A stretch of 6,517 nucleotides of DNA from Pirellulaceae bacterium (GTDB taxonomy: Bacteria > Planctomycetota > Planctomycetia > Pirellulales > Pirellulaceae), in contig JABDKS010000840.1 of NCBI GenBank assembly GCA_013002105.1, positions 1 to 6,517 on the forward strand. The letters run 5' to 3'. The translations under genes were made by a program, and so were the position numbers. This document shows, one piece after another, positions 1 through 6,447 of the stretch. Under the pieces are notes generated by a model. It saw only the letters and a program-made list of their open reading frames with translations, was not told the origin of the DNA and searched no databases. How positions within the stretch are numbered: the first letter of the stretch is position 1; the number at the start of each line of letters is the position of its first letter.

Positions 1-404
1 ATCACATCATCGACGCATCTTTGAAAGCAGCCAATGTCTTGAAGTTGAATGACGAGGAGCTGCCCGCCCTGGCTCGAATCTACGATTTGTCGGGAACAGA
101 CGACGCGATCATGCAAGCTTTGTCGGATCGATTCGAACTCACTGGTGTTGCGCTGACGCGAGGTGCTGGTGGTGCTGTCCTCTTGCGCGGGGGCGAACTG
201 GCACGCAGCGACGGCCGGTCGGTTGAAGTGGTTGATACCGTGGGTGCCGGCGACGCCTTTACTGCAGCACTCGCCTTTGGGTGGTTACAGCATTGGGATT
301 TGTTGCGGATCGTGCGGACCGCCACGAGGATCGCGGCCTACGTTTGCACCCAGGGGGGCGCGACACCGTCGATTCCTCCCGATTGGCAACAATGGGACGA
401 TTGA
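1..404 (+). CDS. PfkB-family carbohydrate kinase, C-terminal part (5' end outside window)
   Basis: The reading frame is open from the window edge (first full codon at 3) to a TGA at 402-404, so this is the last ~133 residues of a kinase of about 300 residues. It shows two PfkB/ribokinase C-terminal signatures: an [10 protein letters not shown] segment near 33-62, matching the family's 'K-x-N-x-x-E' region, and the nucleotide-binding [13 protein letters not shown] at about 234-272. In the latter, the Asp codon at 252-254 of GAGD is the expected catalytic base. [15 protein letters not shown] strand precedes it, as in the family. The family transfers phosphate from ATP to sugars or nucleosides in the cytoplasm (fructokinase, ribokinase, KDG kinase and others). 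The substrate cannot be told from this fragment. It lies 125 nt upstream of a sulfatase, so a role in using a sugar released from a sulfated glycan is possible but inferred. A TTG at 21 is internal, not the start. Confidence 0.9.
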   Translation, partial: HIIDASLKAANVLKLNDEELPALARIYDLSGTDDAIMQALSDRFELTGVALTRGAGGAVLLRGGELARSDGRSVEVVDTVGAGDAFTAALAFGWLQHWDLLRIVRTATRIAAYVCTQGGATPSIPPDWQQWDD

Positions 405-425
405 TCGCAGCCCCCGACCGAGACT

Positions 426-454
426 TTGCAATGGGGCGGGCCAGCATCGATACT
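426..454 (+). promoter_or_regulatory. Candidate sigma-70-like promoter for the sulfatase-propeller pair
   Basis: TTGCAA (426-431) and GATACT (449-454) are separated by exactly 17 nt, and each matches the housekeeping -35/-10 consensus at 4 of 6 positions. Initiation would fall near 461, giving a leader of about 70 nt before the ATG at 530. The pair lies in the 125-nt gap after the kinase gene. Matches of this quality occur by chance and planctomycete promoters are poorly defined, so this is only a suggestion. Readthrough from the kinase gene is an equally good explanation. Confidence 0.25.
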
Positions 455-518
455 GTGGGCGTCATGCTGCGCGACATCCGTGCTGCACGATGTCCAGTTT
501 TTATGTTGTTCCCCCAGC

Positions 519-522
519 GGAG
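519..522 (+). promoter_or_regulatory. Shine-Dalgarno GGAG that decides the sulfatase start
   Basis: GGAG at 519-522 is followed by a 7-nt spacer and then the ATG at 530. It favours 530 over the in-frame ATG at 503 and over starts further upstream that would overlap the kinase gene. It is the only clear Shine-Dalgarno among the starts in this window. Confidence 0.65.
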
Positions 523-529
523 TGATTGG

Positions 530-2008
530 ATGCAAATGCGATGGATCGGTGTGGTCGTGATCAGCGTATGGGCCAGTGCGTTGTTGAGCAAATCGTCCGA
601 CGCGTGCGGTGACGATTCACCACCCAATGTTTTGTTCATTGCCGTGGATGATTTGGCAAGCACGCTGGGTTGTTATGGGGACGTGATTGCCAAGACACCC
701 CATATCGATCGGTTGGCTGCGTCGGGCGTGCGATTTGATCGCGCGTACAATCAGTTGCCCCTGTGCAATCCCACCCGTGCGTCGATCATGACCGGGCTGC
801 GACCCGACACGATCAAGGTCTACGATTTGGATCGTCATTTCCGCGATGAACTCCCCGACGTCGTGACTTTGTCTCAGGCATTTCAGCAATCGGGCTATTT
901 TGCCGCCCGGGTGGGCAAAATCTATCACTACAACGTGCCGGCGTCGATTGGCACCGACGGTTTTGACGATCCACCGTCATGGAATTTGACCGTCAATCCC
1001 AAGGGACGTGACAAGGACGAAGAACACAAGATCACGAACGCTGAGCCGCATCGAAAAATCAGTGCGGCGCTCAGTTGGCTAGCCGCCGACGGCATGGACG
1101 AAGAACAAACCGATGGCATGATCGCGACGGAAGCGATCAAACTCTTGGAACAACATCAGGACAAGCCTTTTTTTCTGGGGGTCGGATTTTTTCGTCCCCA
1201 CACGCCCTATGTTGCGCCCAAGAAGTATTTTGACCTCTACCCGGTCGATCAAATGCGGCTGCCCTACGCTCCACCGGGCGATCGCGACGATATTCCCACG
1301 GCAGCTTTTGCGCACAATTGTCCCGTTGCCAATTACAACTTGGATGAACCGGTGCTGCTGCAAGCCACACAAGCTTATTACGCCTGCGTTTCATTTGTCG
1401 ATGCACAAGTCGGGCGAATGCTGGACGCATTGGATCGACTAGGGTTGGCCGACAACACAATCGTTGTTTTCTGGAGCGATCACGGTTATCACTTGGGCGA
1501 ACACGATGGGATCTGGCAAAAGCGAACACTGTTTGAACAATCGGCACGCGCACCGTTGATCATTCGTGCTCCCGGTCGCCCGGGTAACGGCCAGATGAGC
1601 CCACGGATCGTGGAATTCGTCGACGTCTATCCGACACTGACGGCTTTGGCAGGCATCGAGTCGCCGGGCGGTCTGGAAGGACGCGATTTGTCGCCATTGC
1701 TGGACGATCCCATCGCCAATTGGGATGGCGTCGCGGTCACACAAGTGCTTCGCCCGGCCGATGATCGGCTGGCTACGCAAGTAATGGGCTGCAGCATTCG
1801 CACCGATCGCTGGCGTTTGACCGAGTGGGCCGAAGGAAAACAGGGGACCGAGTTGTACGATCATCACAGTGATCCGATGGAGTTTGATAACTTGGCGATC
1901 GAGCCCGACGTTCAGGCACGTGAAGTAATCGATCGATTACGTCCGATTCTGCGCTCGCGCGCCTCTGGCAAGATTCCTACCGTTCCCGTCAATCCCGCCC
2001 GCCTTTGA
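530..2008 (+). CDS. Secreted iduronate-2-sulfatase-like sulfatase (Cys-type, family S1)
   Basis: A 492-residue type I sulfatase of the alkaline-phosphatase fold, expected to hydrolyse sulfate esters of polysaccharides outside the cytoplasm. A start at ATG 530 gives a signal peptide (residues 1-25, hydrophobic core [15 protein letters not shown]). The mature part opens with NVLFIAVDD. The motif [11 protein letters not shown] holds Cys79, converted to formylglycine in this family. Predicted ligands are D40, D41, C79, R83, K130 and H133 (VGKIYH), H224 (RPHTPY), D317 and H318 ([10 protein letters not shown]) and K331. As I recall human IDS (D45, D46, C84, K135, H138, H229), the spacing is identical through H224. 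LRPDT and the GEHDGIWQK loop also point to the IDS-like branch. Substrate is not provable: uronate 2-sulfate or another marine glycan sulfate. The gene runs to TGA 2006-2008, with 57 nt to the next gene, suggesting cotranscription. An ATG at 503 is a less likely start. Cys26 lies in SSDAC, a poor lipobox. Confidence 0.95.
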   Translation: MQMRWIGVVVISVWASALLSKSSDACGDDSPPNVLFIAVDDLASTLGCYGDVIAKTPHIDRLAASGVRFDRAYNQLPLCNPTRASIMTGLRPDTIKVYDLDRHFRDELPDVVTLSQAFQQSGYFAARVGKIYHYNVPASIGTDGFDDPPSWNLTVNPKGRDKDEEHKITNAEPHRKISAALSWLAADGMDEEQTDGMIATEAIKLLEQHQDKPFFLGVGFFRPHTPYVAPKKYFDLYPVDQMRLPYAPPGDRDDIPTAAFAHNCPVANYNLDEPVLLQATQAYYACVSFVDAQVGRMLDALDRLGLADNTIVVFWSDHGYHLGEHDGIWQKRTLFEQSARAPLIIRAPGRPGNGQMSPRIVEFVDVYPTLTALAGIESPGGLEGRDLSPLLDDPIANWDGVAVTQVLRPADDRLATQVMGCSIRTDRWRLTEWAEGKQGTELYDHHSDPMEFDNLAIEPDVQAREVIDRLRPILRSRASGKIPTVPVNPARL

Positions 2009-2065
2009 TCAAAGACTCGTGGTCGATTCGCATCGAAAGCAGCGAAGCAAAAGTAATCACCAGTG

Positions 2066-3373
2066 ATGCTCCGATTGATTCTCGTACTGCTGATACCGCT
2101 CGTGTGGATCGTATCCGGATCGAGCGGCGAGCCCGTTTGGCCGCAATGGCGAGGGCCCAGCAGTACGGGCGTCGCGCCGGGTGCAAATCCGCCGGTGCAA
2201 TGGAGTGACACCGAAAATGTTCGCTGGAAAACGGCATTACCCGGCCGCGGCCACAGTTCGCCGATCGTTTGGGGCGATCGTATTTTTGTAACGACAGCTG
2301 TCGCCGATGGAGACAAGCTGACGCCCAAAATGAGCGGCCGCCCCGGGGAACACGACAACCTGCCGATCGACAGCGCCCATCGCTATGTCGTGATCGCGAT
2401 TGATCCGGCCGACGGCAGCATTGTTTGGGAAAAGACCGTGCATCGGTCGGTACCACACGAAGGCGGTCACTACACAGCCAGCCTGGCGTCGGCTTCGCCG
2501 GTGACCGATGGCCAACACGTATACGCGTTCTTTGGATCACATGGATTGTATTGCCTCGATTTTGCCGGAGACGTTGTTTGGCAAAAGCAACTTGGCAAAA
2601 TGCACACCAAACATGGGCACGGCGAAGGTGCTTCACCAGCGCTACATGGCGATACGTTGGTGGTGAACTGGGATCACGAGGAACAATCGTTCCTAGTCGC
2701 ATTGGATAAGAAAACTGGTGCAGAGATTTGGCGCCGCGAACGTCAGGAAGTTACCTCTTGGAGCTCGCCCTTGATCGTGCAGCAGGACGGAGTGACCCAA
2801 GCGATCGTATGTGGAACGGACCGTGTGCGGGGATACGACTTGTCCACGGGCGAAACGATCTGGCAGTGCGGAGGCATGTCGGCCAACATTGTTGCAACGC
2901 CGGTATCCGCCGACGGAATGTTGTATGTCGGTAGTAGTTACGAAAAACGTGCCTTGATGGCGATCAACTTGGCCGGTGCCCGCGGCGACATCACCGACAG
3001 TTCGCATGTTCTGTGGTCACGATCGCGAGGGACGCCGTACGTTCCATCGCCATTGTTGTACGACGGGGCGTTGTACTTTTTGATGCACTATCAAAACGTG
3101 ATGACGCGAGTTTCGGCCAAGTCGGGCATCGACGACCCCGGAGCAATCCGACTGGGAGAACTCGGCAACATCTATGCGTCGCCGGTGGGTGCCGGTGGAC
3201 ATGTCTATGTCACCGATTTGGACGGTGTGACGCAGGTGATGACCAACTCCGCGATCCCCCGCAGCGTCGCCGTCAATCCACTGGGCGAAAAGGTCAGTGC
3301 GTCGGCCGCCATTGTCGCCGATGCGATCTATCTGCGCGGGCACCGACATCTTTTCTGCATCGCGGCGGACTGA
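2066..3373 (+). CDS. Secreted PQQ-like (BamB-like) beta-propeller repeat protein
   Basis: A 435-residue protein with a signal peptide (residues 1 to about 21, hydrophobic LILVLLIPLVWIV). The mature start contains WPQWRGP, characteristic of a very common planctomycete family. Blades end in the AxDxxxGxxxW signature of PQQ-like repeats: AIDPADGSIVW (~110-121), CLDFAGDVVW (~163-172), ALDKKTGAEIW (~212-222) and GYDLSTGETIW (~256-266). Degenerate blades follow, with LRGHRHLFCIA at the C terminus, so the protein looks complete. The fold resembles BamB and quinoprotein dehydrogenases, but I see nothing proving PQQ binding or enzyme activity. In planctomycetes these proteins are exported and often sit beside sulfatases; their role is unknown. 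ATG 2066 is chosen over GTG 2063; neither has a clear Shine-Dalgarno, consistent with translation coupled to the sulfatase upstream. A His cluster (H180, H183, H185) lies in one blade. Confidence 0.93.
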   Translation: MLRLILVLLIPLVWIVSGSSGEPVWPQWRGPSSTGVAPGANPPVQWSDTENVRWKTALPGRGHSSPIVWGDRIFVTTAVADGDKLTPKMSGRPGEHDNLPIDSAHRYVVIAIDPADGSIVWEKTVHRSVPHEGGHYTASLASASPVTDGQHVYAFFGSHGLYCLDFAGDVVWQKQLGKMHTKHGHGEGASPALHGDTLVVNWDHEEQSFLVALDKKTGAEIWRRERQEVTSWSSPLIVQQDGVTQAIVCGTDRVRGYDLSTGETIWQCGGMSANIVATPVSADGMLYVGSSYEKRALMAINLAGARGDITDSSHVLWSRSRGTPYVPSPLLYDGALYFLMHYQNVMTRVSAKSGIDDPGAIRLGELGNIYASPVGAGGHVYVTDLDGVTQVMTNSAIPRSVAVNPLGEKVSASAAIVADAIYLRGHRHLFCIAAD

Positions 3374-3570
3374 TGCGGAGCTGCCCAAGGGTGCCCGCGA
3401 AGACCTGCCTTTTTGACGAGAAAACGCCCTGTTTTGCTGTGTTTTGCGTCATCGGGCAGCTTTCTGCAGTTTTCGTGTAACGACCCTGACGGCTGCCCGC
3501 TTGGATCATTGTCGAGCCAATCCGGGGCTCAACAATGTTGCCAATCGCCGCTGCCAAACGGGTCGAAACC
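3374..3570. other. Intergenic stretch with weak hairpins and a short direct repeat
   Basis: No gene is supported here. Just after the propeller stop, GCGG (3375-3378) can pair with CCGC (3395-3398), and a T5 tract follows at 3410-3414. The stem is interrupted and the tract is 11 nt away, so it is only a poor terminator candidate. TGTTTTGC occurs twice (3430-3437 and 3440-3447), 10 nt apart. CGGGCAGC (3453-3460) and GCTGCCCG (3492-3499) form a perfect 8-bp inverted repeat with a 31-nt loop. GAGCC (3514-3518) and GGCTC (3526-3530) form a 5-bp stem just upstream of an in-frame ATG at 3535. TTGACG at 3413 resembles a -35 box but has no convincing -10 at a fitting distance. Confidence 0.4.
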
Positions 3571-4362
3571 ATGTCCGCCGTCCAAAAAACCGCTTTCGCT
3601 TTTGTCGTCGCCGTCGCTTGCTGGTCAAACGCCTCGATGGCCCAACATCCCGGCACAGGTGTTGGATATGAGTCGGGCAAGCATCACCATCGAGGTGGTT
3701 ATCGAGTCCAATATCACGGTCACGCGTCACCCCATGGTCATTGGGCTTACCGTCCCAATTATGCCAACTACGGATACAACGGTCACGAAGTCGCCGACGT
3801 CATCCGATCACGCGGTCAAGCCAACTTGCTGAACGCTCAAGCGAGAACGCAGAACGAGATTGCCCGATCGGCCGCTCTGGATAACGACGTCAAAGAGCTG
3901 GCAACGTATCACGAACGTCGCCAAATCAATCGCACGACTCGATTTGGTCACTTACACGCTCGCGGAGAACAGTTGCGAGCAAGCAAGGCGCAGGCCGAAC
4001 ACGAGGCTCAGTTGGCTGGCTTTCGCATCGAAGACGTCGCAGGGCTGACACCGGACGAATTGGATCCTGTCACGGGCCAATTAGCTTGGCCACTGCTGTT
4101 GCAAGGGACACACTACAACCGTGCACGCCAGCCAGTCGACATTATCTTTGCGACACGAGCCCAAGCAGGCCAAGTCAATCCGGATCACTACCTACCACTT
4201 CGTGACTGGATCGATCGGGTCGATTACGAACTGGACTGCTATGTGCACTTGTACCCCAAGGCTGACTACGCCAAAGCCAAAGATTTCTTGCGTCGGCTAA
4301 TGATCGAAGCACGATTGCCGGCTCTACAACTAAGCTCACCGACGCAACTCGCTAGTCACTAA
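3571..4362 (+). CDS. Secreted His/Tyr/Gly-rich planctomycete protein of unknown function
   Basis: Not recognised as an enzyme. The 263 residues begin with a signal peptide (FAFVVAVACW core, likely cleavage after SMA at residue 24, before QHPGTG), so it is exported. Residues ~33-72 are low-complexity and rich in His, Tyr and Gly (KHHHRGGY, HGHASPHGHW, NYANYGYNGH). Residues ~73-150 look helical and charged, with GQANLLNAQA, LDNDVKELATYHERRQINR and a Glu/Gln/Ala/Arg-rich stretch. A C-terminal part follows with LDPVTGQLAWPLLLQ (~167-181) and NRARQPVD. From memory, the G-x-A-N, YxxxRxxNRxxR and DPxTGxxxWPxLL pattern recurs in secreted planctomycete proteins without known function. The start is uncertain: ATG 3571 gives a normal signal peptide, while ATG 3535 adds 12 residues and follows GGGG at 3524-3527. 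Cys17 in AVAC could be a weak lipobox. It lies between two sulfatase genes, but no functional link is shown. Confidence 0.88.
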   Translation: MSAVQKTAFAFVVAVACWSNASMAQHPGTGVGYESGKHHHRGGYRVQYHGHASPHGHWAYRPNYANYGYNGHEVADVIRSRGQANLLNAQARTQNEIARSAALDNDVKELATYHERRQINRTTRFGHLHARGEQLRASKAQAEHEAQLAGFRIEDVAGLTPDELDPVTGQLAWPLLLQGTHYNRARQPVDIIFATRAQAGQVNPDHYLPLRDWIDRVDYELDCYVHLYPKADYAKAKDFLRRLMIEARLPALQLSSPTQLASH

Positions 4363-4398
4363 TGGATTCACGATCGCACAAGGTCACTTCGCAGTAGA

Positions 4399-4414
4399 GC
4401 CGGATTGCACCGGC
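4399..4414 (+). terminator. Short GC stem-loop after the hypothetical gene, possible terminator
   Basis: GCCGG (4399-4403) pairs with CCGGC (4410-4414) around the 6-nt loop ATTGCA, 36 nt after the stop codon at 4362. The stem is all G-C but only 5 bp long, and no T tract follows, so intrinsic termination is doubtful. It could equally be a chance inverted repeat. Confidence 0.25.
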
Positions 4415-4494
4415 CGATTATGCAGGGACGGCGTAGGAACCGGCCCGAACAGTGGATGCGAAATTTATTGTCACACGAATTCACGCGTGTCTCC

Positions 4495-4519
4495 TCTGGT
4501 TCAAAGTCCGGTTTCAAAG
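4495..4519 (+). repeat. Tandem imperfect 12/13-nt direct repeat
   Basis: TCTGGTTCAAAG (4495-4506) is followed immediately by TCCGGTTTCAAAG (4507-4519). The copies differ by one substitution and one inserted T. They lie about 280 nt upstream of the preferred sulfatase start. Adjacent copies of this size can be the half-sites of a regulator, but they may also be a replication-slippage relic. Confidence 0.55.
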
Positions 4520-4575
4520 ATAGTGAACGACATCGAAAATTTTTGCCCGTCGCGATCCCACGGGACTGAGGCGAC

Positions 4576-4598
4576 GATCGGGTCCAATGGGACCGATC
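4576..4598 (+). promoter_or_regulatory. Stem-loop with one bulged G
   Basis: GATCGGGTCC (4576-4585) pairs with GGACCGATC (4590-4598) around the 4-nt loop AATG. The result is 9 bp with a single unpaired G in the left arm. There is no T tract after it, so it is not a standard terminator. It may be an RNA structure in a long leader or a dyad operator. Confidence 0.45.
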
Positions 4599-4635
4599 CT
4601 GATTGACTTGCCATTTACCACAGCACACACTGTTT

Positions 4636-4662
4636 GCAGGAAACCGGAGTCGGGTTTCTTGC
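4636..4662 (+). promoter_or_regulatory. 10-bp stem-loop upstream of the second sulfatase
   Basis: GCAGGAAACC (4636-4645) pairs with GGTTTCTTGC (4653-4662) around the 7-nt loop GGAGTCG. This gives 10 bp, of which one is G-U in the RNA. It is the longest stem I found in the window. It is followed by CGCCCAGG rather than a T tract. The loop carries GGAG, a Shine-Dalgarno-like core, but no start codon lies at a suitable distance. It may be part of a structured leader, or a terminator of unusual type for the upstream gene. Confidence 0.45.
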
Positions 4663-4800
4663 CGCCCAGGGATTCGTTAACGGCCAGGCGACTGTTGCCC
4701 CTTGGTGTTCTTTGACGCTGTCTCTCCGACGGACATGTCAGCCTACGTCAGCGAAAAGAACAGGCGAGTATCGCACCTTGAGAAAACAGTGGTAAAGAAC

Positions 4801-6393
4801 ATGCAAACCTGGGCAATCGCGACCGAAAACCATCATCGCTACACGTCCCATGCTGGTTTGATATCGGCACGAATGGGATTCGCAGTACTGTCTGCCATCC
4901 TTGTCACCCAGGTGATGAATTCCCGCTCACTTTTTGCGCAGGCCGGTTCGCGGCCCAACGTCGTGTTTATCTTGACCGACGACATGGGATGGAACCAACC
5001 AGGTTTCAATGGCGGAAAAAAAGAACTCACCCCGAACATCGACAAACTAGCGACACAGAGCACCAAGCTAACGCAGTTCTATACACATTCGGTCTGTGCT
5101 CCCACACGCGGCGCGTTTTTGACGGGACGCTATGCGTTTCGCAATTGGATGGATTGGCGAAGTGAAGACTTTGGAAAACCGAGTTATCTAGAAAAACTCG
5201 GTCTGACACTGGCCCACAATGAGCGCGGCGAACCCACACGTCGAATTCATGCCCTCGACGCCAGCGAACGGACCATCGGCGAAGCTTTGAAAGAGGCGGG
5301 TTACTACACCGCTCTGGTGGGAAAGTGGCATTGTGGCGAATGGTTGGACGAACATTTGCCGATGTCGCAAGGGTTCATGCATCAATACGGACACTACGCG
5401 TGGGGAATTGATTACTACACCAAGACGATTGTCCATAATGCACCGGCTCGATTTGCGGTCTACGACTGGCACCGCAACCAGAAACCGATTCAAGAGGAGG
5501 GTTACACGACCGATCTATTTGCCGCGGAAGCCGAGCGGGTGATCGCGAATCAATCCAAAGACCAGCCGTTCTTTTTGTACGTGCCGTTTAATGCCGTCCA
5601 TGGTCCGCTGAATGATCCACCACGGTATAGCGACCAGTACGAAGTCCGCGAAGCGATGTTGAAATGTCTTGACGACGCGGTGGGGCGGATCGTCAAAGCT
5701 ATCGACGACAACGGATTCAAAGACAACACGTTGCTGGTGTTTACCAACGACAATGGTCCGGTGCTGGAAGAGATGAGCACGCCGTATCGAGGCACAAAAA
5801 ATACGACCTTCGAGGGCGGAGTGCGGGTGCCTTGTCTGTTGCGTTGGCCCGGACATTGCAAGCCGGGAGCGAGTATCGATCAGATGATGTTCATCGCGGA
5901 TTGGTATTCGACGTTGATCAGTCTGGCCGGCGGCAATCACGATCAAGCGAACCAAGTCGACAGTTTCGATCTGACGGGCATGCTATTCCAAGGAAAGCCT
6001 AGCATGCGAAATGAAATTATTTTTGAAGTGACCGGCAGCGTCAGGCTGCCGACCATTCGCAGCGGTGACTACAAGCTGATGGGTGAGATGTTGTTTGACA
6101 TCAAAAATGATCCCTACGAAACGACAGATGTTGCAGCCCAGCATCCGGAGTTGGTTCAGCGACTCGCCGCGCGGCTGGACAAAGTGGGAAAGCAGCGACC
6201 GCCGCTGGGCGACAAACCGTTGCTGATGGACCCGCCATTGCCGTACATCTATGGGCAAAAGGAAAATCAAGATCCGCCCGAGTGGTTGAAAGCTGCGGTG
6301 GACAAGATTCGCGCTGAACAACCGCAAGAGTGGGCACCGGGCGAGACGCCCTGGCCGCAAGCCCCGCAAGGCGCCAACGCCGCCAAACAATAA
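4801..6393 (+). CDS. Secreted arylsulfatase B-like sulfatase (Cys-type, family S1)
   Basis: A 530-residue sulfatase, expected to cleave sulfate esters of sulfated glycans in the periplasm or outside the cell. The signal region has a hydrophobic core (MGFAVLSAILVTQVM, 25-39) ending at FAQA (AxA cleavage, ~48). The mature protein opens with RPNVVFILTDDMGW (D60, D61 metal ligands). C99 in CAPTRGAFLTGR is the formylglycine site. Then come K175 and H177 (VGKWH), H267 (AVHGP), D317 and N318 (TNDNG) and K333 (RGTKNTTFEGG). The N-type DN pair and WEGG-like loop place it nearer to arylsulfatase B and N-acetylgalactosamine sulfatases than to the IDS-like gene upstream. The exact sulfate position is unknown. 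The C-terminal ~40 residues are rich in Pro, Gln and Trp. The start is uncertain: TTG 4702, ATG 4735, ATG 4801 and ATG 4873 are all in frame, none with a strong Shine-Dalgarno; 4801 is a compromise. The stop is TAA 6391-6393. It is probably transcribed separately. Confidence 0.94.
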   Translation: MQTWAIATENHHRYTSHAGLISARMGFAVLSAILVTQVMNSRSLFAQAGSRPNVVFILTDDMGWNQPGFNGGKKELTPNIDKLATQSTKLTQFYTHSVCAPTRGAFLTGRYAFRNWMDWRSEDFGKPSYLEKLGLTLAHNERGEPTRRIHALDASERTIGEALKEAGYYTALVGKWHCGEWLDEHLPMSQGFMHQYGHYAWGIDYYTKTIVHNAPARFAVYDWHRNQKPIQEEGYTTDLFAAEAERVIANQSKDQPFFLYVPFNAVHGPLNDPPRYSDQYEVREAMLKCLDDAVGRIVKAIDDNGFKDNTLLVFTNDNGPVLEEMSTPYRGTKNTTFEGGVRVPCLLRWPGHCKPGASIDQMMFIADWYSTLISLAGGNHDQANQVDSFDLTGMLFQGKPSMRNEIIFEVTGSVRLPTIRSGDYKLMGEMLFDIKNDPYETTDVAAQHPELVQRLAARLDKVGKQRPPLGDKPLLMDPPLPYIYGQKENQDPPEWLKAAVDKIRAEQPQEWAPGETPWPQAPQGANAAKQ

Positions 6394-6404
6394 ACGGGCT
6401 GAGG

Positions 6405-6425
6405 ACCGCAGCCGAAGTCGTCGGT
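6405..6425. repeat. Weak inverted repeat after the sulfatase stop
   Basis: ACCG (6405-6408) can pair with CGGT (6422-6425) around a 13-nt loop, or CCGA (6412-6415) with TCGG (6421-6424) around AGTCG. Both are short. They are listed because three clearer hairpins follow and the whole tail may be one repeat unit. Confidence 0.25.
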
Positions 6426-6447
6426 TCGAGACGATGGAGCGAATCTA

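Larger units (their letters stand above)
4363..4800. other. Long non-coding gap upstream of the second sulfatase
   Basis: About 440 nt without a gene I can support. It holds, in order: a short GC stem-loop after the hypothetical gene, a repeated ACCGGCC (4409-4415 and 4439-4445), a weak 5-bp inverted repeat ACACG/CGTGT (4473-4490), a tandem 12/13-nt repeat, an A/T tract AAAATTTTT (4536-4544), and two good stem-loops. TTGACT at 4603-4608 resembles a -35 box, but the best -10 at a suitable distance is poor. If the sulfatase starts at the TTG at 4702 or the ATG at 4735, the gap ends there. The only sizeable reading frame on the other strand (4368-4628) shows no domain or signal peptide. Confidence 0.6.

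Noticed and set aside
281..529. In-frame extension of the first sulfatase upstream of 530
   Set aside because: The frame is open back to 281, but that would overlap the kinase gene and bury the signal peptide. The GGAG at 519-522 and the hydrophobic segment right after 530 favour the later start.
605..616. Lipoprotein signal (SSDAC) in the first sulfatase
   Set aside because: The residues before Cys26 (Ser-Asp-Ala) do not fit a lipobox, which needs a hydrophobic residue at -3 and rarely has Asp at -2.
1989..2702. 237-codon reading frame on the minus strand
   Set aside because: It lies opposite the end of the sulfatase and the start of the propeller gene, both strongly supported. Its translation is Arg/Ser-rich, with no domain or signal peptide, as expected of a shadow frame in GC-rich DNA.
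3375..3414. Intrinsic terminator after the propeller gene
   Set aside because: The GCGG/CCGC stem is interrupted by a large internal loop and the T5 tract is 11 nt beyond it, so it does not meet the usual form.
4368..4628. 86-codon minus-strand frame in the long gap
   Set aside because: It is the only sizeable frame in the gap, but its translation is Arg/Cys/Ser-rich and shows no recognisable motif. It also runs across the tandem repeat and one of the stem-loops.
4603..4631. TTGACT with CACACT as a promoter for the second sulfatase
   Set aside because: The -35-like box is good (5 of 6), but the -10 at a 17-nt spacing matches at only 2 of 6 positions.
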